Counted from the first letter of the stretch, positions 8,484 through 17,426 are shown. The stretch: 64,000 nt of DNA from Thermodesulfatator indicus DSM 15286 (GCF_000217795.1 NC_015681.1:1169244-1233243), one strand, 5' to 3'. Program-made: numbers and translations. Notes: generated by a model not told the origin, from the letters alone.

Positions 8484-9814
8484 TCCTTTTGTTTTTAATA
8501 GTTTTGTTCGGGTGCCAGGCCAAAGAGTCAAAGCCTGTTTTGCGTTCCTGTAAAGATTGCCATCATTACGAGCTAGACGAAAAACACCACTTTGCCTGCA
8601 CTAAATGCCATCAGGGCCGTAGTTCGGCGGCTACGGCTAAGGAAGCTCACCAAGGCCTTATCGCTTCTCCAGCTTCACCATCTAACTGGGGAAGAGCTTG
8701 TGGTTCCTGCCACGCTGAAAAAATAAAAGAGATGGAGAGGTCGCCTCATTTTACCCTGGTTGGGGTGATAAATCCTGTGCTTAAGGCCTTTGACTTACCT
8801 GCGGTTTCCAGCATAAACGGACTCCCAGAACCCGAAAAGATAAAAAACAGGGCTGACCTGGTTTATGACCTTTTGCGCCGTCGTTGCCTACGGTGCCACC
8901 TCTTTTACAAGGGCGATGACTATCCCGAAACCAGAAGGGGCACGGGATGTGCCGCCTGCCATTTGCTATACGGAAACGGCAAGCTAATGGATCATACCTT
9001 TATCAAGACTACGCCAGACCGCCTTTGCCTTCACTGTCACTACGGCAACCGTGTAGGCTTTGATTATTATGGACTTTTTGAACACGATTACCCTTACGCC
9101 TTCAGAAGCCCTTTGATTGATGGAGATCTTCCTCCACGGCCCTGGGGAGTAGAGTTTCACGAAATGGCCCAAGACGTGCACTTAAAGGCCGGCCTGTCTT
9201 GTCTCTCCTGTCATACAGGAAAAGAGCTTATGGCTGGAGGAAAAGGCCCTGCCTGCACGGATTGCCATGAACTTGACCATAAGAGCCCTTTTCACGCCAA
9301 AGAAGTTTTGGCCAAGGTGCGCTGCAGTGCCTGTCACGCCAAGTTTAGCTTTCAGGACCGTGGTTATTATCTTATGCTCCAGTATGATCCTGACTGGGAG
9401 GACTGGGCTGAGTTTTACGTACAGGGTTCTTCGGAAGTTGAAAATTTTATCGTGAGAAGCGCTCAGGGAGACGAGCTTGAGCCATCTATGCTTGACAAAA
9501 TTTCAGGCAAACCGCGGCCGGGTATTTGGTTTTTGGGTTTTAAAGAAAGGCGCTTTGAAGACCTGCCCCTTGGCCGCGATAAAACGGGGAAAATTTCTAT
9601 AATGCGGCCTCTGCTTGACCTGCACTTGAGTTTTGTAGATGAATACGGTGAGGTTATTTTTGATAATCTAACGCCTTACGCCGTAAAAAAAGATCCGCAA
9701 AAGGTTTATCTTCCTTACAGCCCGCATACTATTGGGCAGGCTGACTATTTTCGCGCCCAAAAGATTCTGGAGATGCTTCATGAAGACCACCATCTTGAAC
9801 CGCAAAGGCGTTAA
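8471..9814 (+). CDS. Nine-haem c-type cytochrome lipoprotein
   Basis: Nine CxxCH haem-binding motifs are visible: CKDCH, CTKCH, CGSCH, CLRCH, CAACH, CLHCH, CLSCH, CTDCH and CSACH, within the first two thirds. The N-terminus is a hydrophobic signal ending in a lipobox (VLFGC), so the mature protein is probably lipid-anchored outside the cytoplasmic membrane. The last third (about residues 310-447) has no haem motif and I do not recognise it. It probably carries electrons in the periplasm. Its start lies 13 bases inside the SPL-like gene, and its end overlaps the next gene. An assignment to a named cytochrome family is not possible from sight. Confidence 0.85.
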   Translation: MRFLILLFLIVLFGCQAKESKPVLRSCKDCHHYELDEKHHFACTKCHQGRSSAATAKEAHQGLIASPASPSNWGRACGSCHAEKIKEMERSPHFTLVGVINPVLKAFDLPAVSSINGLPEPEKIKNRADLVYDLLRRRCLRCHLFYKGDDYPETRRGTGCAACHLLYGNGKLMDHTFIKTTPDRLCLHCHYGNRVGFDYYGLFEHDYPYAFRSPLIDGDLPPRPWGVEFHEMAQDVHLKAGLSCLSCHTGKELMAGGKGPACTDCHELDHKSPFHAKEVLAKVRCSACHAKFSFQDRGYYLMLQYDPDWEDWAEFYVQGSSEVENFIVRSAQGDELEPSMLDKISGKPRPGIWFLGFKERRFEDLPLGRDKTGKISIMRPLLDLHLSFVDEYGEVIFDNLTPYAVKKDPQKVYLPYSPHTIGQADYFRAQKILEMLHEDHHLEPQRR

Positions 9815-10967
9815 AAAGGTTCTTGGCCGAAGACTCTGGTTAGGGAAAGCTGACTTTTTAACACTTCCTGAAGTCACTTCCGGCGAACTGGTAAGGCTTA
9901 CCAGTAAAGAAGGCCATTTTTTAGCTATAGCCTATTTCAACCCTAAAAGCCGTATAATGGCCCGCATCCTTTCTTTTCAAGACGAAGAAATTTCCCGGGA
10001 ATTTTTCGTAAAGCGTTTTAAGAAAAATTTTGGGGACAGGCAAAAATTATATCCCGGTGAGACTTGCTTCAGGCTGGTTCACGGTGAAGGTGATTTGCTT
10101 CCGGGTTTAACCGTTGATCTTTTTGAGAGTGTGGCGGTAGTTCAGCTGGCGACGGCCGGTATGGAAAGGCTAAAAAGCACTATATACGATGCCTTAAAAG
10201 AGGCTTTGCCGCTTAAAGCCCTGGTCTTTAAAAATGATCTTCCAGTGAGAAAAGAAGAAGGCTTACCACTTTATGTAGAAAAAGAAGGCATAGACGGCCC
10301 TTTCTGGGCAAAAATTGACGGGCTCTACTTTCTCATAGATCCTATTTCTGGCCAGAAAACCGGATTTTTCCTTGACCAGCGTGAAAACAGAAGACGCTTT
10401 TCTCTCTACGTAAAAGACAAGCTGGTGTTTGACCTTTTCTGTTACTCGGGGGCCTTTTCCCTTTACGCGGCCAGATCCGGGGCCCAAAAGGTCCTAGCAG
10501 TTGATCGATCTTCTCAGGCCTTGGCTCTAGCCGAGGAAAACGCCAGAAAAAACAACCTGGCCGGAAAAGTTACTTTTATTCAGGACGAAGTGGAAAATTT
10601 TTTGCAATACGCCCCAAAGGCCCAGGCCATAGTCCTTGACCCTCCAGCCCTAATCAAGAAAGAACGTGCCTACCAGGCTGGGAGAAAACTTTATGAAGTT
10701 TTGAATAACAAGGCGCTTGCCCGGTTAGAAGACCAAGGAATTTTTCTTTCCTGCTCTTGTTCCCAGTTTCTCAAGCTCCATGATCTGCTTTCTCTGATAG
10801 AAAGAGCGGCTCTGAAAAGCGCCCTTTATCCCCAGCTCCTTGAAATTGGTCTTCAGGCTAAAGACCATCCCATCTACCTATCCATGCCAGAAACATGGTA
10901 TCTTAAGGCTGTATTTTTAAAAATCCTTGCCTTTGAGGGTGAAGATGAGAAACAAAGAAGTAGCTGA
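9780..10967 (+). CDS. RlmI-like 23S rRNA (cytosine-5) methyltransferase
   Basis: A SAM-dependent methyltransferase of the RlmI/RlmO type that modifies a cytosine in 23S rRNA. The N-terminus looks like a PUA domain. Then come RLVHGEGDLLPGLTVD and KTGFFLDQRENR, motif I DLFCYSGAFSLYAA, the acidic DRSS loop, the LDPPAL motif and SCSCSQ, with a candidate catalytic Cys. The ATG at 9780 gives about 395 aa and has GGAG upstream; it starts inside the cytochrome gene. A GGGACAGGCAAAA motif copy lies in frame at 10033-10045 and is read as GDRQK, between the PUA and catalytic parts. Confidence 0.85.
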   Translation: MKTTILNRKGVKKVLGRRLWLGKADFLTLPEVTSGELVRLTSKEGHFLAIAYFNPKSRIMARILSFQDEEISREFFVKRFKKNFGDRQKLYPGETCFRLVHGEGDLLPGLTVDLFESVAVVQLATAGMERLKSTIYDALKEALPLKALVFKNDLPVRKEEGLPLYVEKEGIDGPFWAKIDGLYFLIDPISGQKTGFFLDQRENRRRFSLYVKDKLVFDLFCYSGAFSLYAARSGAQKVLAVDRSSQALALAEENARKNNLAGKVTFIQDEVENFLQYAPKAQAIVLDPPALIKKERAYQAGRKLYEVLNNKALARLEDQGIFLSCSCSQFLKLHDLLSLIERAALKSALYPQLLEIGLQAKDHPIYLSMPETWYLKAVFLKILAFEGEDEKQRSS

Positions 10968-12684
10968 TATCTTTCGCAAAATAGCGGCTCTTCTAGAGAT
11001 AAAAGGCGATAACCCGTATCGCATAAGGGCCTACCAGAGGGCGGCCCAAAATATAGAGGCCCTAACTGTTGACGTAGAAGAACTGGCCGCCAAGGGCAAA
11101 CTTGAACGTATCCCAGGTATTGGTAAAGATCTGGCGCAAAAAATCATAGAAATCCTTGAGACAGGCACCCTTCAGAAATACGAAGAACTCAAACAGGAGA
11201 TACCGCCTGAGCTTCTCAAGTTTTTAGAAATTCCAGGCTTTGGCCCTAAAAAGGCCAAAATCGTCTATGAAACTTTGGGTATAAAAACAATAGAAGAACT
11301 GGAAAAGGCCTGCCTTGAACATCGGCTATCAAGGCTTCCGGGCTTTGGCCCTAAAACCGAACAAAATATCCTTAAAGGTATAAAACTTCTTAAACAAAAA
11401 CGAGGTCGCCTGCCTATAGGGCTGGTGCTCCCCTGGGCAGAAGAAATCGTTGCTTTGCTCAAAAAGAAGAGCCCGGTTGAGCGCATAGACGTGGCTGGAA
11501 GTATTCGTCGGCGCCGTGAAACGGTAAAAGACATAGACATCTTAGTCACCGCCAAAGATCACTTGAAAGTGATGGACGTGTTCGTTTCTCTGCCCATGAT
11601 AGACGAGGTAATTGCCAAAGGTGAGACCAAAACCAGCGTGCGGCTAAAACAGGGCATTCAAGTTGACCTGCGGGTGCTTGACCCTGAATGTTACGGCGCC
11701 GCTCTGGCTTATTTTACCGGCTCAAAGGCTCATAACATCAGAATAAGAGAACTTGGGGTGCAGAGAGGTTTGAAAATTAACGAATACGGTATATTCCGTG
11801 GTCAGGAGCGCATTGGCGGCAAAGAAGAAGAGGAAGTTTTTGCCGCGGTGGGCCTCCCCTGGATTCCACCTGAACTTCGCGAAGACAGGGGAGAAATAGA
11901 AGCGGCTCTTGAAGGAAGACTTCCTCAGATTGTGGCCTATGACGAGGTTATCGGGGATTCTCATGTGCATTCCAAGTTCAGCGACGGAAGTGCTTCTATT
12001 GAAGAGATCGCCGCTTACGCCCGGAAACTGGGATTAAAATGGGTGGGCATTGTTGATCATTCTCAAGGATTAAAGGTTGCCGGCGGCGTGCCGATTGAGA
12101 AAATAACGGAGAAAAAAAGGGCCATTGAGGACTTTAACAAACGCTCAAAAGATGTAAAACTTCTCTGTGGCACCGAGGTAGATATTCTGGGGGATGGAAG
12201 CCTAGATTACCCTGACGAAGTTTTAAAGGAATTTGATCTGGTGATAGCTTCTATTCACAGCGGTTTCAAACAGGGAGAGGAAAACATTACGGCTCGTCTG
12301 GTGGCGGCCATGAAAAATCCTTACGTGCATTGTATAGGCCACCCCACCGGCCGCCTCCTTGGCGAAAGAGAGCCCTATCCCGTTGACATGGAAGTCCTTA
12401 TAAAGACAGCCAGAGAAACCAAAACGGCTCTTGAAATAAATGCCTATTATAAACGCCTGGATTTGAATGACATAAACACCCGGGCGGCTAAAGAAGCTGG
12501 AGTGAAACTCCTTATAGGGAGCGACGCTCACATTCTTGACCAAATGAATTTTCTGCCGCTTGGTACAGCCGTGGCCAGGCGCGGCTGGTGTGAAAAAAAA
12601 GATATCTTAAACACTCTTTCCTATCGGGAATTCAAAAAACACCTACAGGAAATAACTTCATGGAAGCTAAAGCAAAAGCCCTAA
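10945..12684 (+). CDS. polX: DNA polymerase X family protein with C-terminal PHP domain
   Basis: PolX fills short gaps in base-excision repair and, through its PHP domain, trims 3' ends. Domains in order: helix-hairpin-helix motifs (RIPGIGKDLA and EIPGFGPKKA, about residues 50-105), the polymerase core with GSIRRRRETVKDIDILV carrying the metal-binding Asp pair, GSKAHNIRIRELG, then the PHP domain from about residue 330. The PHP ligands DSHVHSKFSDG, DHS, GTEVDI, SIHSG, GHPTGR and GSDAH are all present. I start at the ATG at 10945, overlapping the previous gene by 23 bases; an upstream TTG would add six residues. Length about 579 aa is typical of bacterial PolX. Confidence 0.92.
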   Translation: MRNKEVADIFRKIAALLEIKGDNPYRIRAYQRAAQNIEALTVDVEELAAKGKLERIPGIGKDLAQKIIEILETGTLQKYEELKQEIPPELLKFLEIPGFGPKKAKIVYETLGIKTIEELEKACLEHRLSRLPGFGPKTEQNILKGIKLLKQKRGRLPIGLVLPWAEEIVALLKKKSPVERIDVAGSIRRRRETVKDIDILVTAKDHLKVMDVFVSLPMIDEVIAKGETKTSVRLKQGIQVDLRVLDPECYGAALAYFTGSKAHNIRIRELGVQRGLKINEYGIFRGQERIGGKEEEEVFAAVGLPWIPPELREDRGEIEAALEGRLPQIVAYDEVIGDSHVHSKFSDGSASIEEIAAYARKLGLKWVGIVDHSQGLKVAGGVPIEKITEKKRAIEDFNKRSKDVKLLCGTEVDILGDGSLDYPDEVLKEFDLVIASIHSGFKQGEENITARLVAAMKNPYVHCIGHPTGRLLGEREPYPVDMEVLIKTARETKTALEINAYYKRLDLNDINTRAAKEAGVKLLIGSDAHILDQMNFLPLGTAVARRGWCEKKDILNTLSYREFKKHLQEITSWKLKQKP

Positions 12685-13499
12685 CCCCTCAAAGAGAAAT
12701 ACTTGCTGGCCTTAGCCTTTTTGGGCTGGCCCTTCTTTATCTTTACTTTCCCGTTTTAAAAGGTCTGGTGTGGGACTGGTGGCATGACCCTAATTATTCA
12801 CACGGTTTTCTTCTGCCGCTTTTTTCGGCCTATTTTGTCTGGATAAACCGCGAAAAACTCGCTCAATTGCCGGTTAAAACGAGCTTCTGGGGCCTTTTTA
12901 TTGTATTGGGAGGGCTTATCCTCTTTTTGTTGGGCTGGGTAGCGGGTGAGCAGTTTACCCAGCGTTTTTCTTTTCTGGTAGTGCTTTACGGTGGGCTCGT
13001 CTTTCTTTTAGGCTGGCCTATAGCCAAAAAGCTGGCCTTCTCGGTATGGATCCTGGTTTTAGCTATCCCCATACCTTACGTAATTTACAACTCACTTACT
13101 TTTCCTCTTAAACTCTTCGCCTCTAAAGTGGCCACAGAACTCCTACAATTTTTTGGTTTTTCCGTTTACCGCGACGGTAATATTATTGTTTTGCCTAATA
13201 TGGTGCTTGAGGTAATAGACGCTTGTAGCGGCATTCGCTCTCTTATTTCGCTTCTAGCCATTACCAGTATTTTGGCCTATTTTGTGTCCAAGACTATCTG
13301 GAAAATCGTGCTTCTTCTTTCTACGATACCCATTGCCATAGGAGTCAATGTATTAAGGGTTTTTATTACCGGAGTACTTGCCTATCATTTTGGCCCCAAA
13401 GCAGCACACGGTTTTTTTCACACCTTTTCAGGGCTTGTGGTTTTTGGCCTTTCTATAGTTTTAGTTTTAACAGTGCATAAACTGGTGGCTAAGAGATGA
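12660..13499 (+). CDS. Exosortase (EpsH family transpeptidase)
   Basis: An integral membrane cysteine protease/transpeptidase that cleaves PEP-CTERM-like sorting tags from exported proteins. It has about eight hydrophobic helices and the catalytic set: Cys in DACSGIRSL, Arg in NVLRVF and His in HGFFHTFSG. Its start lies 25 bases inside polX, and its stop overlaps the EpsI gene. I saw no protein with a recognisable C-terminal sorting tag in the window, so its substrates are elsewhere. The subtype cannot be assigned with confidence. Confidence 0.9.
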   Translation: MEAKAKALTPQREILAGLSLFGLALLYLYFPVLKGLVWDWWHDPNYSHGFLLPLFSAYFVWINREKLAQLPVKTSFWGLFIVLGGLILFLLGWVAGEQFTQRFSFLVVLYGGLVFLLGWPIAKKLAFSVWILVLAIPIPYVIYNSLTFPLKLFASKVATELLQFFGFSVYRDGNIIVLPNMVLEVIDACSGIRSLISLLAITSILAYFVSKTIWKIVLLLSTIPIAIGVNVLRVFITGVLAYHFGPKAAHGFFHTFSGLVVFGLSIVLVLTVHKLVAKR

Positions 13500-14113
13500 T
13501 AAAAAAAGCCATTTTTTTAGCGGCGGTATTGGTGCTTTTTTCTTTGGTTATGCAGGCGGTAAGTACTATTCATCCAGTGCCCATCAAAAAGGATTTGGCC
13601 CTTTTCCCACGAGAAATAGCCGGCTATAAGCTTGTAAAAGAAGAAAGAATGCCCCCGAAAGTAGAAAAGGTTCTCGGGGTAGATAATTACATCATGCGCG
13701 AGTATTGCCAAAAAGATACCTGTATAAGCCTTTACGTGGGTTATTTTGAAGAACAGCAAGAAGGGGCCATGATTCATTCTCCTAAGCACTGTATGCCTGG
13801 TGGCGGCTGGCTCCCCATAGACGATAGGATTATCACTCTTAATACCCCTCATGGTCAACTCAAAGTGAACCGTTTTTTGCTTCAAAAAGGAGACGAAAAG
13901 CTATTGGTTTATTACTGGTATCAGGGGCGCGGGCGTAAAGTCGCCAGTGAATATGAAGATAGACTTTATCTCCTGCTTGACCGTCTTTTGAAACAGCGTT
14001 CAGACGGCGCCCTGGTGCGTTTGATGGTCCCTTTAAAAAAGGGAAACGAAAAAAAATTAAAAGAGTTTACCAGGGCGCTGGTGCCTATTCTTGACCAGTT
14101 CTTGCCTTCTTAA
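13496..14113 (+). CDS. EpsI domain protein (DUF3485), exosortase partner
   Basis: Proteins of this family follow or are fused to exosortases and are linked to exopolysaccharide production. The family motif HSPKHCMPGGGW is clear (about residue 95). An N-terminal hydrophobic segment (residues 4-22) anchors it or acts as a signal, with the rest in the periplasm. It overlaps the exosortase stop by four bases (ATGA), so the two are translationally coupled. At 205 aa it has the usual length of a separate EpsI. It is convergent with the DJ-1 gene. Confidence 0.85.
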   Translation: MIKKAIFLAAVLVLFSLVMQAVSTIHPVPIKKDLALFPREIAGYKLVKEERMPPKVEKVLGVDNYIMREYCQKDTCISLYVGYFEEQQEGAMIHSPKHCMPGGGWLPIDDRIITLNTPHGQLKVNRFLLQKGDEKLLVYYWYQGRGRKVASEYEDRLYLLLDRLLKQRSDGALVRLMVPLKKGNEKKLKEFTRALVPILDQFLPS

Positions 14114-14661
14114 GGCCAATTAACCAGCATTTGTTGGGCTACTTCTCTGGCCTTTTCCTCACCGGCCAAAATAGCCAGAAGGGTAAGGGCGAAGGGCATA
14201 GCCGTGCCCGGCCCCTGGCTGGTAATGACGTTTTCATCTACTACTACCGGGGCATCTTCGAGCCTGGCTTCTTTTAATTCATCTTTCAGCGAGGGATAAA
14301 TAGTCGCCTTTTTGCCTTTGAGGACCCCAAAAGCGGCCAGGGCTCCTGGAGCGGCACAAATAGCCGCACATTTTTTGCCCTTTTCCTGCATTTTCTGAAT
14401 CAATTCTTTGACCCTGGAATCTTTTTTGAGGTTTTCCACTCCAGGGAGCCCGCCTGGTAAAATCACCATATCAAGTTCGTCAGGGGACAGGCTATCAACC
14501 GTAGTGTCAGGTACGATTTTTACGTCTCTGGCGCTGGGAATAGGGGTATCTTCAAGACCAGCGATGATTACATCTACTCCACCCCTACGCAGAACGTCTA
14601 TTACGGTTACGGCTTCGAGTTCTTCGTATCCCGGAGCTAATAAAATGGCTACCTTGGCCAT
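14110..14661 (-). CDS. DJ-1/PfpI family protein
   Basis: Members act as deglycases, chaperones or cysteine proteases against damaged proteins or metabolites; the exact activity is not predictable here. The start MAKVAILLAPGYEELEAV and the nucleophile elbow with its Cys (AAICAAPGALAAFG, about residue 104) are typical, as are VILPGG and the C-terminal TSQGPGTA. I place the start at 14661 because GGAGG precedes it by five bases. A longer open frame runs to 14736, but that extra part overlaps a GGGACAGGCAAAA repeat copy and does not look like protein. It is a single-gene unit upstream of tRNA-Asn on the other strand. Confidence 0.85.
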   Translation of the reverse strand: MAKVAILLAPGYEELEAVTVIDVLRRGGVDVIIAGLEDTPIPSARDVKIVPDTTVDSLSPDELDMVILPGGLPGVENLKKDSRVKELIQKMQEKGKKCAAICAAPGALAAFGVLKGKKATIYPSLKDELKEARLEDAPVVVDENVITSQGPGTAMPFALTLLAILAGEEKAREVAQQMLVNWP

Positions 14662-14725
14662 GGCCACCTCCGTTTTTTCTTTCAAAGTGTCAACTGCTGT
14701 TCCAAAAGTCAAGCTGTAGCAAACA

Positions 14726-14738
14726 GGGACAGGCAAAA
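14726..14738 (+). repeat. GGGACAGGCAAAA motif copy
   Basis: A full copy of the dispersed motif lies in the divergent spacer between the DJ-1 gene and tRNA-Asn, 33 bases before the tRNA -35 box. See the pair upstream of the Y1 transposase. Confidence 0.65.
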
Positions 14739-14770
14739 CAGCCCGAACGACAAATAGTATTCCTTAAGGC

Positions 14771-14799
14771 TTGACAGGGAAAAGGGAGAGCGCTAATTT
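14771..14799 (+). promoter_or_regulatory. Sigma-70 promoter for tRNA-Asn
   Basis: TTGACA at 14771-14776, 17 bases, then TAATTT at 14794-14799. This matches the housekeeping consensus and lies 10 bases before the mature tRNA. Confidence 0.75.
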
Positions 14800-14809
14800 T
14801 TATGGCAGT

Positions 14810-14885
14810 TCCCCGGTAGCTCAATCGGCAGAGCGGTGGGCTGTTAACCCATAGGTTGCAGGTTCGAGTCCTGCCCGGGGAGCCA
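14810..14885 (+). tRNA. tRNA-Asn (anticodon GTT)
   Basis: A full cloverleaf can be folded. The acceptor stem TCCCCGG pairs with CCGGGGA. The anticodon stem GTGGG...CCCAT holds the loop CTGTTAA with anticodon GTT. The T arm contains GGTTCGAGTC. CCA is encoded at 14883-14885. The 76-nt length is normal, and no intron is seen. Confidence 0.95.
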
Positions 14886-15208
14886 TTTTGATAGCTGTTT
14901 CAAACTCTTTTATGACTTCTTCCAGCTTGTTCTTGCCTTACAAAAGACAGTTAGAAATAAAACTTATAGCGTCCAGAAAAACTTTTTCGTAAAGGGTAAA
15001 GGCTAAAATAAAAAGTCTAGTCAGAGTTCTAACTTCTAAAAATCCATAATTTTTTAACCAGGCTAGACATGCTCTTACAGAGAAGTGTCCATCCCTGAGA
15101 AGAAGATTCGTTTAAAGTTTCTTGGCTTCTTAACAATGTAATCGAAACCCCAAGACTGGAAAAGTTAGTTCTCAGATTGTCAAAAAACTATAGAAAGGTG
15201 TGAAGCTT
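14886..15208. other. Intergenic stretch without a convincing gene
   Basis: About 320 bases between tRNA-Asn and pncB. On the minus strand a stop-broken run can be read that includes LRDGHFSVRACLAWL and KNKLEEVIKEF, which might be the remnant of a small protein, but it has no start, no ribosome site and no recognisable family. I see no hairpin terminator for the tRNA beyond AT-rich sequence. Confidence 0.4.
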
Positions 15209-16567
15209 TTAAACTAAGATTTCTTTGAGACGGATTTCTTCTTCTATTTTCTTTTGTAGAGCAGCCAAATGAGGAGAAACTTCTACACAATAAAAGCTAT
15301 TTTCAGACGGCCTGATAGCCTTGAGCTCATCAGGTATTTCTTTAAGGGCCATCTGAATATGTTTTTTAATATCACCCAGGGTTTGTTTTGGTTTGAGGCG
15401 TTTGCCTTTTTCCATAACCTTTTCAAGTAAAGGTTCGGCATCAAAGGTTTCATTTCGCAAAGCTACCAAGTCTTTTTGAAGAAAGCCATTCTTTTTAAAA
15501 CGATAGACCTGTTTTTCACCAGCTAAAGTCTTTTTTCCAGAAGAAAGCTTAGCTACTGGCCTCCCATCATAGGAGACCAGCTTATAGGAGGCATCAAGAT
15601 AAGGGGCATCCGCTGAAACCCCCATTTTTGTCCCCACACCAAAGGCGTCAACCGGAACACCTTCTTCTAAGAATTTTTCTATCTGGTATTCATCAAGCCC
15701 GCCGCTAACAAAAATTTTTACGTAGGAAAGGCCCGCTTCATCTAAAAGGCGTCTTACTTCTTTTGCCAAATGACTAATATTTCCACTATCAAGTCGTACT
15801 CCTTTAAGACGTTTACCCTGCGCTTCGAGCCGTTTAGCAAGATCAATGGCTTTTTTAGTGGCCGTAATGGTATCGTAAGTATCAAGTAGTAGAACTGTGT
15901 TATCAGGAAAGATTTCAGCAAAGGCCGAGAAGGCTTCAACCTCAGAGGGGAAACTTTCAATAAAAGAATGAGCCATGGTACCAGTTACTGGAATATTATA
16001 AAGCTTTCCAGCAAGCGTATTGCTTGTAGCGGAAAAACCCACCAAATAGGAATTTCTGGCTACCTTAAGAGCAGCTTCTACTCCGTGAGTGCGTCTAGCT
16101 GAAAAATCTACTACCATCCGACCTCGGGCCGCTAGAACACTCCTCACGGCCTTGCTAGCCACAAGAGAGTTAAAACATAAAGTATTTATTACAAATGTTT
16201 CTACTAGCTGAGCTTGAGGTAAAGGGGCCGTGATTTCCAGAACAGGCTCTTCGGCAAAAAAAATAGCCCCTTCAGACATGCTAAAAACATCACCTGTAAA
16301 ACGTAAATTTTTCAAATAATCTAAAAAAGCTGGTTTAAAAAGACCCAGATTGTCCAGATAAGCCAAATCTTCTTCGGAAAAAGAGAATTTTTCTAGCCAG
16401 GAAATCACTTCTTCTAACCCGCAAAAAATAAAAAAACGCCAGTTTTTGGGGTAACTTCTCACAAAAAAAGAAAAGGTGGCTGGCGCAAACATTTCTCGTT
16501 CAAAATAAACCGCCGCCATGGTGAGTTCATAAAGGTCTGTAAAAAGGGAGGATAAACGGGTTTTCAT
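15209..16567 (-). CDS. pncB: Nicotinate phosphoribosyltransferase
   Basis: The enzyme converts nicotinate and PRPP to nicotinate mononucleotide in NAD salvage. The N-terminus LFTDLYELTMAAVYF is a family hallmark. VDFSARRTHGVEAALKVAR supplies phosphate and base contacts with the catalytic His. GVRLDSGNISHLAKEVR and the phosphate-binding FVSGGLDEYQI and DAFGVGT segments follow. At 452 aa the length fits the bacterial family. Its start overlaps the pncA stop by four bases, so the two form a coupled operon. Confidence 0.93.
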   Translation of the reverse strand: MKTRLSSLFTDLYELTMAAVYFEREMFAPATFSFFVRSYPKNWRFFIFCGLEEVISWLEKFSFSEEDLAYLDNLGLFKPAFLDYLKNLRFTGDVFSMSEGAIFFAEEPVLEITAPLPQAQLVETFVINTLCFNSLVASKAVRSVLAARGRMVVDFSARRTHGVEAALKVARNSYLVGFSATSNTLAGKLYNIPVTGTMAHSFIESFPSEVEAFSAFAEIFPDNTVLLLDTYDTITATKKAIDLAKRLEAQGKRLKGVRLDSGNISHLAKEVRRLLDEAGLSYVKIFVSGGLDEYQIEKFLEEGVPVDAFGVGTKMGVSADAPYLDASYKLVSYDGRPVAKLSSGKKTLAGEKQVYRFKKNGFLQKDLVALRNETFDAEPLLEKVMEKGKRLKPKQTLGDIKKHIQMALKEIPDELKAIRPSENSFYCVEVSPHLAALQKKIEEEIRLKEILV

Positions 16568-17085
16568 AGAATTTTCGCTTTATAAATCCGTTCCATGCGT
16601 TTGAGGGCAAAGAGGTGCATTTCCTTATCAAAATCACCTACACAATCTTTAAAAACCTCGATTTTGAAGTTTCGAAAAAAAGCATCAGCCGCGGTATCCA
16701 TTACACAAATACTGGTACACACTCCTGTGAGGCAAACAGTTTTTACTCCCAACTTTAAGAGCATATCTTCTAAAGGGGTTTTAAAAAAACCGCTAAAGCG
16801 GGTTTTAGGGATTACGTAATCAATTGTTTCGGGCTTAAGTTCTGGGATAATTTCTGCTCCCCAAGAGCCTTTTAAAGCATGAGGTGGAAAGGCCAAAAAT
16901 TCAAGATCTTCTGGTTCATGTTGATCACAGAGATAGAAAACAGGATTTTTGTCCCTTCGAAATTGTTTAATTTTCTCTTGTAAAGGACTTATAATAGCCC
17001 TTACTTCTTCGCCGCAGAAGAGAACCCCTTTGGGATCCAAAAAATCATTTATCATATCAATTACTAATAAGGCCCTCATTTGCAT
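16564..17085 (-). CDS. pncA: Nicotinamidase (isochorismatase family)
   Basis: Hydrolyses nicotinamide to nicotinate, the substrate of the next gene product, giving a two-step NAD-salvage route. The catalytic triad of cysteine hydrolases is visible: Asp in VIDMINDF, Lys in IPKTRFSGF and Cys in TGVCTSICVMDTA. Metal-binding positions fit DQHEPEDLEF. At 173 aa it is near the lower end of the family. I see no strong ribosome site; Met1 and Met3 are both possible starts. Operon context with pncB makes nicotinamidase the best call within the isochorismatase family. Confidence 0.85.
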   Translation of the reverse strand: MQMRALLVIDMINDFLDPKGVLFCGEEVRAIISPLQEKIKQFRRDKNPVFYLCDQHEPEDLEFLAFPPHALKGSWGAEIIPELKPETIDYVIPKTRFSGFFKTPLEDMLLKLGVKTVCLTGVCTSICVMDTAADAFFRNFKIEVFKDCVGDFDKEMHLFALKRMERIYKAKIL

Positions 17086-17426
17086 AGTTAATTAGTCAAA
17101 AACACCTTTTTTGACAAGATATTTTTTGTATTAGGGTCTAACATCTAGAGAGACCGTTTGCGCATCTGTGCTCCTCGCAGAGACCAAGACCAAATGGACG
17201 ATTTCTGTCATTGCGGGCTATTTTCTTACACTATATAGCAAGCAAAGCGAAACAATCTCAGGCGTCAGTGGCGCCGTGGAATCTCGAGTTAAAATTTTAG
17301 CTTTTGCAAAGGTCCTTTGTTTTTAGTGATATTTCAAAATAGTCATTTTTATGATCCCAGTAATAAAAATTTTTAAACATTTTTAGCCTTTTTGTCCGAT
17401 AAGTAAAACTGGGACAAGGGGGAAAC
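17086..17426. other. Intergenic stretch with a degenerate palindromic repeat
   Basis: 340 bases between pncA and the divergent HDOD gene. The main feature is a diverged copy of the GTCATTGCGAG...GAAGCAATCTC repeat at 17207-17260, in which an AT-rich insert separates the two conserved ends. The rest is AT-rich and probably holds promoters for both neighbours, though I cannot place them with confidence. Confidence 0.5.

Noticed and set aside
14886-15208. A broken small gene after tRNA-Asn, for example an integrated element
   Set aside because: I found no integrase, no repeated tRNA end and only a stop-broken frame without a recognisable family.
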